Shown piece after piece: positions 7,868 through 14,863 of a DNA stretch of 24,700 nucleotides (positions are counted from its first letter, which is position 1; every line of letters begins with the position of its first letter). The translations under genes and the position numbers were made by a program. Under the pieces are notes generated by a model. The model saw only the letters and a list, made by a program, of their open reading frames with translations. It was not told where the DNA came from and searched no databases. The stretch lies in the NCBI GenBank assembly GCA_001321835.1, contig JPUR01000115.1, positions 1 to 24,700 on the forward strand. Reading direction: 5' to 3'. This stretch comes from Marinosulfonomonas sp. PRT-SC04. Lineage in GTDB: Bacteria > Pseudomonadota > Alphaproteobacteria > Rhodobacterales > Rhodobacteraceae.

Positions 7868-7894
7868 ACGGTCAAATCAGACGATCGCCAAACG

Positions 7895-7930
7895 AAAATC
7901 GCCCGTACCAGAAATGGCGCGGGCGATTTT
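7895..7930. terminator. Bidirectional terminator between coaD and gap
   Basis: A perfect eleven-pair inverted repeat, AAAATCGCCCG (7895-7905) and CGGGCGATTTT (7920-7930), closes a 14-base loop. Both strands end in a T-rich run, so it serves the convergent genes coaD (plus) and gap (minus). Confidence 0.85.
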
Positions 7931-7951
7931 GTCTTTACGAAATGTGGATTT

Positions 7952-8956
7952 TTACAGGAATTTGGCCATCGCAACGGCGGTGTCGGACATCCGGTTTGAG
8001 AAGCCCCATTCGTTGTCATACCACGTCAGGATCCGCACCATGTTACCGGCGACCACTTTGGTCTGGTCCATGTGGAGGATCGAGGAACGTGGATCGTGGT
8101 TGAAGTCGATCGAGACATTCGCAACCTCAGTGTAGCCCAAAATTCCCTTTAGTGGGCCATTATCAGCGGCAGCACGAATGGCGTTGTTGACCTCTTCAAC
8201 CGTGGTGTCACGGCTGGCTTCAAAGGTTAGATCAACCACGGAAACATTCGGGGTTGGCACCCGGATTGAAACACCGTCAAGTTTGCCGTTCAATTCTGGC
8301 AGAACCAGACCAACAGCTTTGGCGGCACCGGTTGAGGTCGGGATCATGCTCATAGCGGCGGCACGGCCGCGGTACAGATCATTGTGCATGGTGTCGAGCG
8401 TCGGTTGATCGCCGGTGTAGCTGTGGATTGTGGTCATGAAGCCGTGGTTGATACCGATGGCATTGTTCAGGGTTTGGACCACAGGCGCCAGACAGTTGGT
8501 TGTGCAAGAGGCGTTGGAAACCACGCGATCATTTGCGTCCAATGTGTCATGGTTGACGCCGTAAACGATGGTTTTGTCAGCACCGGCAGAGGGGGCCGAA
8601 ACCAGCACGCGCGAGGCGCCATTCTCCAAGTGCACAAGAGCTTTTTCCTTGGCGGAAAAGATGCCGGTACATTCCATCACGATGTCAACGTCTGCCCATG
8701 GCAGATCGGCTGGGTTGCGGATTGCGGTCACAGCAATCGGGCCACGGCCAACGTCGATGGTGTCTTTGGTGGTTTTGATCTCACCAGGAAAGCGGCCATG
8801 CACAGAGTCAAAACGCAGCAGATGCGCGTTGGTTTCAACGGGACCCAGATCGTTGATGGCGACCACTTCGATATCGGTGCGTCCCGATTCAATAATGGCC
8901 CGCAGGATGTTACGGCCGATGCGGCCAAAGCCGTTGATGGCTACTTTTACTGTCAT
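7952..8956 (-). CDS. gap: Glyceraldehyde-3-phosphate dehydrogenase, type I
   Basis: Interconverts glyceraldehyde 3-phosphate and 1,3-bisphosphoglycerate with NAD(P) in central carbon metabolism. The 334-residue protein has the Rossmann start [12 protein letters not shown] (5-16), an acidic residue after the second strand (INDL, D36) that favours NAD, and the active site [13 protein letters not shown] with nucleophile C151. The partner histidine is H178 in [10 protein letters not shown]. The C-terminal segment [12 protein letters not shown] is typical. It is last of three minus-strand genes with tkt and a small membrane peptide. Pairing with tkt resembles Calvin/pentose-phosphate gene groups, but no other such genes are present here. 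Confidence 0.97.
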   Translation of the reverse strand: MTVKVAINGFGRIGRNILRAIIESGRTDIEVVAINDLGPVETNAHLLRFDSVHGRFPGEIKTTKDTIDVGRGPIAVTAIRNPADLPWADVDIVMECTGIFSAKEKALVHLENGASRVLVSAPSAGADKTIVYGVNHDTLDANDRVVSNASCTTNCLAPVVQTLNNAIGINHGFMTTIHSYTGDQPTLDTMHNDLYRGRAAAMSMIPTSTGAAKAVGLVLPELNGKLDGVSIRVPTPNVSVVDLTFEASRDTTVEEVNNAIRAAADNGPLKGILGYTEVANVSIDFNHDPRSSILHMDQTKVVAGNMVRILTWYDNEWGFSNRMSDTAVAMAKFL

Positions 8957-9057
8957 ATCGTGACACTCCCGTTAATGATGGCCGCAGGGGCCGGAATATG
9001 CGCCACCTTGGGGTTTTTGGCGCAAAGGTCAACCGTGTTAGCGCCAGCAAACGTAGG

Positions 9058-9201
9058 CTAGCGCCAGATAGCAATATACTCGGTCAGTAGGGCAAGCTTT
9101 TTACCCAGCATCACCGGCAGCCCCCAATGCAGCAGGAAATGATCCGCCACAAAAATGGCGATGATGATAAGGCCGAAGATGATGGCAAGTTTGTTGGTCA
9201 T
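9058..9201 (-). CDS. Small membrane protein between tkt and gap, unknown function
   Basis: A 47-residue frame beginning MTNKLAIIFGLIIIAIFVAD and ending LTEYIAIWR. One strongly hydrophobic helix (about 5-20) follows a short basic start, and an aromatic, amphipathic tail follows, so a single-pass inner-membrane peptide is likely. It is co-directional with tkt and gap and lies between them. The Shine-Dalgarno is weak (AGAAAG about seven bases upstream). I do not recognise a characterised family. Confidence that it is translated comes from the clean hydrophobic profile and the placement in an otherwise ordinary gene row. Confidence 0.6.
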   Translation of the reverse strand: MTNKLAIIFGLIIIAIFVADHFLLHWGLPVMLGKKLALLTEYIAIWR

Positions 9202-9222
9202 GATCGGCTTTCTGCTTTATGG

Positions 9223-9253
9223 CTTCTTCTTTTCTTAAAGACCTGCGCCGCAG
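9223..9253 (-). repeat. Dispersed intergenic repeat, copy B
   Basis: On the minus strand this reads CTGCGGCGCAGGT, then CTTTAAGAAAAGAAGAAG, and nearly matches the plus-strand copy at 7272-7302. Here its GC-rich head forms the descending arm of a hairpin just after tkt. Confidence 0.7.
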
Positions 9254-9280
9254 GCTAAAAAATCTTTGGGCCTGCGGCGC
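9245..9280 (-). terminator. Hairpin 3' of tkt, probable transcript end or processing site
   Basis: A perfect eleven-pair inverted repeat, GCGCCGCAGGC (9245-9255) and GCCTGCGGCGC (9270-9280), closes a 14-base loop 24 bases after the tkt stop. The minus-strand tail is purine-rich (AGGTCTTTAAGAAAAG) rather than a U-run, so simple intrinsic termination is uncertain. It may instead protect or attenuate the message ahead of the small peptide gene and gap. Confidence 0.55.
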
Positions 9281-9304
9281 GGATACTTATGGAACTGAAA
9301 ACAG

Positions 9305-11320
9305 TCAGAGCAGGGATTTCACCTTGCCTGCCACCGCTTGTGCGGTGATGCCGAACTTCTCATACAGCACGTCAGCCGGAGCTGATGCGCCAAAGCTGTC
9401 CATGCCAACAAACGCGGCTTTGGTGGATTTGCCACGTTCGCCGAACAACCAGCGATCCCAGCCCATTTGCACGCCAGCCTCAACCGCGACCCGAACTGGA
9501 CCGCCCGGCAGAACCCGCTTGCGGTAAGATTCTTCCTGCTCGGCAAACAGCTCCATGCAGGGCATCGAGACCACGCGAGTGCCAATGCCTTCGGCTTGCA
9601 GCAGATCACGCGCCGCCAGTGCGATTTCGACTTCAGAGCCAGTGGCGATGATGATGGCTTGGCGTTTGCCGATCGCGTCTTGCAGCACATAAGCGCCCTG
9701 TGCGGTCAGGTTTTTGGTTTTATGTTCCAAACGCACTGTTGGCAGCCCTTGGCGGGACAGCGCCAGCACCGACGGGGTTTCTTTTGTGGTCAGGGCAACT
9801 TCCCAGGCCTCGGCGGTTTCCACGGTGTCGGCGGGGCGGAACACATAGGTGTTTGGGGTGGCGCGTGAAATTGCCAGATGTTCAACCGGTTGGTGGGTTG
9901 GGCCATCTTCGCCCAAGCCAATGCTGTCGTGGGTCATCACGTAAACTGTTGGCACCCGCATCAGAGCGGACAGGCGCATCGCGCCGCGGGCGTAATCGGT
10001 GAAGCACATGAAGGTGCCGCCGTAGGGGCGGATGCCGCCGTGCAGCACCATGCCGTTCATCGCTGCCGCCATGCCGTGTTCGCGGATGCCGTAATAGATG
10101 TAGCGCCCGCCGCGATTTTCAGGGTCAAACACCCCCATGTCGCCAGTCTTTGTCAGGTTCGAGCCGGTCAAATCGGCCGATCCCCCCACGGTTTCGGTGG
10201 TGAAGGTGTTGATCACTTCCAGCACCATTTCGCTGGATTTGCGAGTGGCGACTTTTGGTGCTTCCTCGGTGATCTGTTTTTTCAGTGCCTTGATGGTGGC
10301 CGACAATTTCTTGTGTGGCTCCAGCGCATAAGCGCGTTTGAACTCTTGTTGCTTGTTGTCAGGGATGGTCAAAAAGCGCTCTTCCCAAGCGGCGCGTTCG
10401 GTGGCGCCGCGCGCCCCAATCACTTCCCATTCGGCTTTGATATCAGCCGGAATGGTGAAGGCCGGTGCGGTCCAGCCGTAGCTGGCTTTGGTGTCGGAAA
10501 TCAGCGTTGCGTCGGTTAGTGCGCCGTGACCTTTTGAGGTGTCCTGCGCGCTTGAGCCCAAAGCAATATGGGTTTTACAAGCAATCATCGATGGTTTTTT
10601 GGTCTTCTTGGCGGCGGTGATCGCCTCGTCAATCGCCACGGGATCATGGCCATCACATTCAAACACGGACCAGCCAGAGGCGCGGAACCGCATCATTTGA
10701 TCGGTGCGATCTGACAGCGCCACAGTGCCGTCAATGGTGATGCCGTTGTTGTCCCACAAAACGATCAGCTTGCCCAGCTCGTGACGACCAGCCAGACCAA
10801 TGGCTTCTTGGGAAATGCCTTCCATCAGGCAGCCGTCGCCGACGATCACATAGGTGTGGTGATCGACAACTTTCTTGCCGTAGCGTGCGCGCTGAATTTC
10901 TTCAGCCATCGCAAAGCCAACCGAATTGGCGATGCCCTGACCCAGTGGTCCGGTGGTGACCTCAACGCCTTCCAAGTGGCCAAACTCGGGGTGGCCCGCG
11001 GTGCGTGCGCCCCATTGGCGGAAATTCTTGATCTCGTCCAGCGTGACTTGTTTATAGCCGGTCAGGTGCAGCAGTGAATAAATCAGCATCGAGCCGTGGC
11101 CCGCTGACAGGATAAACCGGTCACGATCCGGCCAGTTCGGGGCGGATGCATCAAACTTTAGATGCTTTTCAAACAGCACGGTCGCAACATCGGCCATGCC
11201 CATTGGCATACCAGAGTGGCCGGAATTTGCCGCAGCAACCGCGTCCAGAGTCAGCGTACGAATAGCGGCAGCCCGCATCCAGTGTTCAGGGTGGGCTTGG
11301 CGCAAAGTTTGAATATCCAC
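9305..11320 (-). CDS. tkt: Transketolase
   Basis: Thiamine-diphosphate enzyme moving two-carbon units between sugar phosphates in the pentose phosphate pathway. The 671-residue protein shows the N-terminal substrate His in [12 protein letters not shown] (H35) and the cofactor motif starting [10 protein letters not shown] (161-170) and ending [10 protein letters not shown] (189-198). It also has the activating glutamate in [10 protein letters not shown] (E414) and a C-terminal transketolase domain. Length is normal. The start codon is GTG with an AAGGA Shine-Dalgarno ten bases upstream. It heads a minus-strand row with the 47-aa peptide and gap, and is divergent from zauP-zapA. Confidence 0.97.
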   Translation of the reverse strand: MDIQTLRQAHPEHWMRAAAIRTLTLDAVAAANSGHSGMPMGMADVATVLFEKHLKFDASAPNWPDRDRFILSAGHGSMLIYSLLHLTGYKQVTLDEIKNFRQWGARTAGHPEFGHLEGVEVTTGPLGQGIANSVGFAMAEEIQRARYGKKVVDHHTYVIVGDGCLMEGISQEAIGLAGRHELGKLIVLWDNNGITIDGTVALSDRTDQMMRFRASGWSVFECDGHDPVAIDEAITAAKKTKKPSMIACKTHIALGSSAQDTSKGHGALTDATLISDTKASYGWTAPAFTIPADIKAEWEVIGARGATERAAWEERFLTIPDNKQQEFKRAYALEPHKKLSATIKALKKQITEEAPKVATRKSSEMVLEVINTFTTETVGGSADLTGSNLTKTGDMGVFDPENRGGRYIYYGIREHGMAAAMNGMVLHGGIRPYGGTFMCFTDYARGAMRLSALMRVPTVYVMTHDSIGLGEDGPTHQPVEHLAISRATPNTYVFRPADTVETAEAWEVALTTKETPSVLALSRQGLPTVRLEHKTKNLTAQGAYVLQDAIGKRQAIIIATGSEVEIALAARDLLQAEGIGTRVVSMPCMELFAEQEESYRKRVLPGGPVRVAVEAGVQMGWDRWLFGERGKSTKAAFVGMDSFGASAPADVLYEKFGITAQAVAGKVKSLL

Positions 11321-11407
11321 GGCGATTCTGTCCTTATTTAGGGCTAAAACATATTAGGTGGTGATAGCAGCGCTGCACAGAAGATCAAGCAGGCTGGCGC
11401 GGCTGTC

Positions 11408-11438
11408 GAGCCAAAAGCAGGGGCTATTGAGCCAAAAG
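11408..11438. repeat. Two GAGCCAAAAG direct repeats upstream of tkt
   Basis: GAGCCAAAAG occurs at 11408-11417 and 11429-11438, starting 21 bases apart (two helical turns), in the tkt/zauP divergent region. In-phase direct repeats here could bind a regulator. A ten-base palindrome GCAGCGCTGC lies nearby at 11367-11376. No regulator is identified. Confidence 0.4.
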
Positions 11439-11558
11439 GGGGGCGCATTCCGCTTAAGCATTGGCTAAACTTGTAAATAAGTGGAATGAAACCCGATTCG
11501 CGGCCTGTATTGTTATACAAGAATCGTGTAGATTAGGGCGATCAAGGAGACAGGCACA

Positions 11559-12080
11559 GTGAGCGATATCGCAGAATTAGAACGCCGTATTATGGCAGCT
11601 CTGGAACGGATCGGCACCGGGGTGGACGGTTTGGAAGCCTCGGCGACGACGGCGACTGAGGAAAGTGACGATGGGAGCGCGGCGCTAAAAGACGCGTTGG
11701 AGGCTGAAAAACTGGCCAACGCCCAGCTGGAAGAGCGCGTCAACGCCATCAAGCAAAAACAGGAAACCACGGTTAAAGAGATGCAAGAGCAGATCAAAAG
11801 CCTGACAACGGATTTGATCCAAAAAGAGAATGATTCCAAAAAGTTACTGAATGTGAATGCCCAGTTGCTCGAAAGCAATGACGCGCTACGCAAGGCCAAC
11901 GAAAGTGGGGTCGGGGACGCGCACTTGATCAACAAAGCGATGCAAACCGAGCTTGAATCCCTGCGCACAACCCGCAAGGCCGACCTGGCCGAGTTGGAAA
12001 CCATCATGGCCGAATTAAAGCCACTGGTCGGGGCGCAGAGTGAGCCACAGATCGAGCCACAGATCGAGGAGGACGCATAA
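11559..12080 (+). CDS. zauP: ZauP-like coiled-coil protein encoded upstream of zapA
   Basis: A 173-residue acidic protein beginning MSDIAELERRIMAALERIG. It is dominated by a long predicted coiled coil (about residues 40-155, rich in heptad Leu/Ala/Glu/Lys) with no membrane segment. It is directly upstream of zapA and overlaps its start by one base (TAATG). In Caulobacter the coiled-coil ZauP ('ZapA upstream protein') works with ZapA to focus the FtsZ ring; gene order and architecture fit that role here. The start is GTG with an AAGGAGA site eight bases upstream. Near the end a perfect 12-bp tandem duplication encodes EPQIEPQI, just before the GAGGAGG that serves zapA. The ZauP name rests on architecture and location, because coiled coils conserve poorly. 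Confidence 0.75.
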   Translation: MSDIAELERRIMAALERIGTGVDGLEASATTATEESDDGSAALKDALEAEKLANAQLEERVNAIKQKQETTVKEMQEQIKSLTTDLIQKENDSKKLLNVNAQLLESNDALRKANESGVGDAHLINKAMQTELESLRTTRKADLAELETIMAELKPLVGAQSEPQIEPQIEEDA

Positions 12081-12478
12081 TGCCAGAGACTGAAATCGAA
12101 ATTGGTGGCCGTAAATTCATGGTGTCCTGCCAAGAGGGCGAAGAGCATTTTCTGAAATCTGCCGCCAGATTGCTGGACGCCGAAGCCACGGTTCTGACCG
12201 AGCAAATTGGCCGGACTCCCGAGCCGCGCATGCTGTTGATGGCGGGGCTGATGTTGGCCGATAAAACCGCGGGGCTTGAGGAAAAGCTACGTGATGTCGA
12301 GGGCAAACTGGCGACCCAAAACGCCTTGATCGAGGAACTGCGCAGCCAACCTGCGCCCGAGCCTATGCGCATCGAAGTGGCCGTGATCCCGCCGGTTGTC
12401 ATCGACACCATGGCCAAATTGGCGGCCCGCACCGAAGCGCTGGCGGATAAAATCGAAGAAAAACTAAAAGTCGGCTAA
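12080..12478 (+). CDS. zapA: Cell division protein ZapA
   Basis: A 132-residue protein whose first ~90 residues fit ZapA: IEIGGRKFMVSCQEGEEHFL (the beta-hairpin with GR-F-V-C-GEE), then KSAARLLDAEA. A helix (MLLMAGLMLADK) and a coiled-coil segment follow. ZapA binds and bundles FtsZ filaments at midcell. The C-terminal extension (PAPEPMRIEVAVIPPVVIDT and a final Lys-rich helix) goes beyond the ~100 residues of short ZapA proteins. It is translationally coupled to zauP. A small hairpin (CCAATG-CAAT-CATTGG, 12489-12504) follows the stop but lacks a U-run, so read-through into the PAS gene is possible. Confidence 0.88.
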   Translation: MPETEIEIGGRKFMVSCQEGEEHFLKSAARLLDAEATVLTEQIGRTPEPRMLLMAGLMLADKTAGLEEKLRDVEGKLATQNALIEELRSQPAPEPMRIEVAVIPPVVIDTMAKLAARTEALADKIEEKLKVG

Positions 12479-12544
12479 GCGATTAACCCCAATGCAATCA
12501 TTGGTGTCTATGCAGGGCGTTCATGATTGTATGGGGCGCTGGCG

Positions 12545-13789
12545 ATGAGCTTTGTTGAAAAAAGAGATGTGTTTCGGCCATCAAGCGGGGCCGCCCCTTT
12601 TCGGATCGAAGAGATCTTTTTCTCGCGAACCGACAAGCGAGGTATTATTCAGGCCGCAAATTTCATTTTCCAGCGCGTGTCTGGCTATAGCTGGGACGAG
12701 CTGTTGGGCACGCCGCATAAGGTGATCCGCCATCCGGATATGCCCAAGGGGCTGTTTTGGCTGGTTTGGGAGGCGCTGAACAAAGGCGAGGCAATTGGCG
12801 CTTATGTGAAAAATATGTCCAAGGATGGGCTGCATTACTGGGTGTATGCGGTTGCGATGCCATTTCAGGACGGGTTTTTATCGATCAGGATCAAACCAAC
12901 CAGTAAAATGTTGGATGTTATAGAAACTGAATATGAGGCTTTGCGCAAAGCCGAGCTTGAGGACGGCGTCAGCGCCGAAGACAGTGCGGCCAAGCTGATC
13001 AAGCGCATCGAGGCGCTTGGCTATGCGGATTACTCTATATTTTCCAGTGATGCGTTGATGCACGAGCTGCGGGCGCGAGATGAGAAGATGGATAATTTTC
13101 CCTCTGAAACCGCTGACCGGTTCGCTGAAATGATTGCAGCGGCCAATTCGTTACATGATGAAACGGCCGCGTTGATTGTCAGTTTTGAAGCAATCAGCAC
13201 AGTGCCCACCAACATGCGGATCATTGCCGCACGACTGGAGCCATCTGGCGGCGCTATCAGCTCATTGGCGCAAAATTACTGGGAAATGTCCGAAGAAATG
13301 TCATTTTGGTTTCAAAACTATGTCAAAGGGGAGGGGAGCAATTTTTACGCCATTCGGCGCACATTGGTGAACAGCCAATTCTTATGCGGCACCGCACGAG
13401 TTTTGCACGAGGTGGCAACCAAATTCGAAAATGAACGCCGATCCTTGGGCGGGGTTAATGTTGGGGATGAAGAGGATCAGATGGCGGACTTGGCCGCGAC
13501 TTTTATCACCAAGGCGAAAACTGGATTGCAACAGGTTGCCGAGGAAGCTGAACAGATATTGCGGGCGATCTCCATGATGCGGCGTTTCACCCTGGGCCTT
13601 AGTTCGACCAGAGTAATGTGCAGCATTGAGAGTGCGCGACTGCCATCAGGCGGTGGCAGCTTGCTTGATGTGATCAAGCAGCTGGAAGTGTTTCAGGGAG
13701 ATTTGGTTCAACAACTGGACCGAATTGCAGCCCAAGGTCATATTATTCTTGAATGCACCACCGCCCAGCTTGCCAAGCTTGGAAGTTAA
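12545..13789 (+). CDS. Aer-like PAS-domain protein lacking a membrane anchor
   Basis: A 414-residue protein. Residues ~20-120 form a PAS domain closely resembling the energy-taxis receptor Aer: FIFQRVSGYSWDELLGTPH, then IRHPDMPKGLFWLVW and KNMSKDGLHYWVYAVAMP. In Aer this fold binds FAD and senses redox state. The remainder is helical with no clear transmembrane segment or HAMP domain. Residues ~217-252 (ISTVPTNMRIIAARLE and following) look like a worn version of the chemoreceptor tip (normally TNLLALNAAIEAARAGE-GRGFAVVA). A TTG start six codons upstream is possible, but the ATG with GGGGCG before it fits better. Gene order after zapA and a terminator behind suggest it could be co-transcribed with zauP-zapA. 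Function is not known; a soluble redox or FAD sensor is the best inference. Confidence 0.8.
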   Translation: MSFVEKRDVFRPSSGAAPFRIEEIFFSRTDKRGIIQAANFIFQRVSGYSWDELLGTPHKVIRHPDMPKGLFWLVWEALNKGEAIGAYVKNMSKDGLHYWVYAVAMPFQDGFLSIRIKPTSKMLDVIETEYEALRKAELEDGVSAEDSAAKLIKRIEALGYADYSIFSSDALMHELRARDEKMDNFPSETADRFAEMIAAANSLHDETAALIVSFEAISTVPTNMRIIAARLEPSGGAISSLAQNYWEMSEEMSFWFQNYVKGEGSNFYAIRRTLVNSQFLCGTARVLHEVATKFENERRSLGGVNVGDEEDQMADLAATFITKAKTGLQQVAEEAEQILRAISMMRRFTLGLSSTRVMCSIESARLPSGGGSLLDVIKQLEVFQGDLVQQLDRIAAQGHIILECTTAQLAKLGS

Positions 13790-13790
13790 A

Positions 13791-13818
13791 AAAGGCAGGC
13801 TATAAGCCCGCCCTTTTT
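13791..13818. terminator. Bidirectional terminator between the PAS gene and grxD
   Basis: A seven-pair stem (13794-13800 with 13806-13812) closes loop TATAA. The plus strand ends in CTTTTT and the minus strand in a run of U. One pair is A-C on plus but G-U on minus, so it is stronger for grxD, whose message arrives from the other side. Confidence 0.75.
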
Positions 13819-13835
13819 CTTGAATTTGCCTGTTA

Positions 13836-13861
13836 GCCTCTCCCTGTTATCAGGGAAAGGC
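13836..13861 (-). other. 3'-UTR hairpin after grxD
   Basis: On the minus strand GCCTTTCCCTG and CAGGGAGAGGC pair over eleven positions (one U-G) around a four-base loop, six bases after the grxD stop. There is no U-run, so termination probably happens at the next hairpin; this one may stabilise the 3' end. Confidence 0.45.
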
Positions 13862-13867
13862 GAGGGG

Positions 13868-14230
13868 TTAGCCGTTTGCTCCGCGAATTTTTTCAGCGGA
13901 TTCTTTATTATAAGAAATGCCTTCTTTGTCGAACATCTGGTCCAATTCACCGGACAGTGTCATTTCGGTGATGATGTCACAGCCACCAACAAACTCGCCC
14001 TTGATGTAAAGCTGCGGAATAGTCGGCCAGTCAGAATAATCCTTGATACCCTGACGGATGCCCTCATCGGCCAGCACATTCACATCGGCAAATTCAACGC
14101 CCATGAAATTTAGCACGCCGGCCACGCGGGATGAAAACCCGCATTGTGGCGCATCTTTGGTGCCTTTCATGAACAGAACCACATCATTGGAGGTTACGGT
14201 CTCTTTGATTTGTGTCGCTGCGTCGCTCAT
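13868..14230 (-). CDS. grxD: Monothiol glutaredoxin, Grx4 (GrxD) family
   Basis: A 120-residue single-domain glutaredoxin with the monothiol CGFS active site (C30 in KDAPQCGFSSRV), the conserved WPTIPQLYIKGEFVGGCDII segment (about 68-87) and upstream lysine K22. CGFS glutaredoxins bind a [2Fe-2S] cluster with glutathione, deliver clusters, and pair with BolA proteins in iron sensing. The ATG overlaps the TGA of the gene before it by four bases (ATGA), so translation is coupled. Third gene of the bolA / membrane-protein / grxD row. It has a C-terminal tail (YNKESAEKIRGANG) slightly longer than the minimal domain. Confidence 0.96.
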   Translation of the reverse strand: MSDAATQIKETVTSNDVVLFMKGTKDAPQCGFSSRVAGVLNFMGVEFADVNVLADEGIRQGIKDYSDWPTIPQLYIKGEFVGGCDIITEMTLSGELDQMFDKEGISYNKESAEKIRGANG

Positions 14231-14553
14231 TTCTTTTCTCCAGTTGCCCGCGGTTGCGGTGTGTCTGATTTACGGGGATGCCGTCGGCGCGTTTGTTTGG
14301 TCCAGAACTGCATATCCCGTGCCCCTAAAGAGGCGGCTGTTTTGTTGCCCTGCTCCGAGGCGCGGATCACATCCATATCGATGGCTTCCATGCCCAGTTC
14401 GGGTTTGTCGTAATCGTCGTCGTTGACATCTTCGCCCAAAAACTGCTCGGCAAAAGATGGGCGCGGGCGGTTTCGTTTGATGAATATCTCTATTAGGATC
14501 GCAATAGCAATTAAGGCGATAATTCCCAATAGGATGCTTTGCCACAGGGGCAT
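14227..14553 (-). CDS. Single-pass membrane protein between bolA and grxD, unknown function
   Basis: A 108-residue protein. It begins MPLWQSILLGIIALIAIAIL, a hydrophobic helix (about 5-25) followed by basic IKRNRPRP, so the rest should face the cytoplasm. The middle is acidic (FLGEDVNDDDYDKPELGMEA) and the end strongly basic (TRRRHPRKSDTPQPRATGEK). I do not recognise a named domain. It is separated from bolA by six bases and overlaps grxD by four, so it is embedded in an operon whose other two products normally form a cluster-binding complex. A link to iron or iron-sulfur metabolism is inference from that context only. Confidence 0.8.
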   Translation of the reverse strand: MPLWQSILLGIIALIAIAILIEIFIKRNRPRPSFAEQFLGEDVNDDDYDKPELGMEAIDMDVIRASEQGNKTAASLGARDMQFWTKQTRRRHPRKSDTPQPRATGEKK

Positions 14554-14559
14554 CCCAGG

Positions 14560-14802
14560 CTACTCGGGTGCTTTTGTGGTCAGGGCCAAGGCGTGCAGTG
14601 CGCCCGAAGGCCCATCCATCTTACCTTTCAGCGACGCATAGACTGCGCGTTGTTGCTGCACTCGGTTTTGTCCGCGAAAGCTTTCGTCGATAACCTCGGC
14701 GGCCCAATGGTTTCCGTCACCTGCCAGATCGGTGATGGTGATCTTGGCCTCGGGAAACGAGGCGCGGATCAAGTCTTCAATTTCGTGGGCTTGCATCGCC
14801 AT
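14560..14802 (-). CDS. bolA: BolA family protein
   Basis: An 80-residue BolA-fold protein. It opens MAMQAHEIEDLIRASFPEAK; the middle has the family's DGNHWAAEVIDESFRGQNRVQQQRAVY, with an HW segment and the FRGQNRVQQQRAVY helix, followed by a loop containing GKMDGPSGALHALALTT. BolA proteins ligate a [2Fe-2S] cluster together with a CGFS glutaredoxin, which is encoded two genes downstream. Of two close ATGs, the first has an AAGGA site eight bases upstream and is chosen. The gene lies 61 bases after purL in the same direction, so it may also receive purL transcription; no clear terminator separates them. Some relatives are called IbaG; the subfamily is not settled here. Confidence 0.92.
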   Translation of the reverse strand: MAMQAHEIEDLIRASFPEAKITITDLAGDGNHWAAEVIDESFRGQNRVQQQRAVYASLKGKMDGPSGALHALALTTKAPE

Positions 14803-14863
14803 ATCATCTGTCCTTTTCGCTGACTTCTATAGTATGTAGGGCGTGGCCGCCCCCTTCGCAAGA

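Noticed and set aside
12479..12544. 6S RNA expected beside zapA
   Set aside because: In many proteobacteria ssrS follows zapA, but this gap is only 66 nt with one six-pair hairpin, too small for 6S RNA. The 238-nt gap upstream of zauP shows no recognisable 6S fold either.
14829..14861. Separate promoter for bolA
   Set aside because: TTGCGA with a TACATA 17 bases on matches the -10 consensus at only three of six positions; the short gap after purL equally allows read-through.
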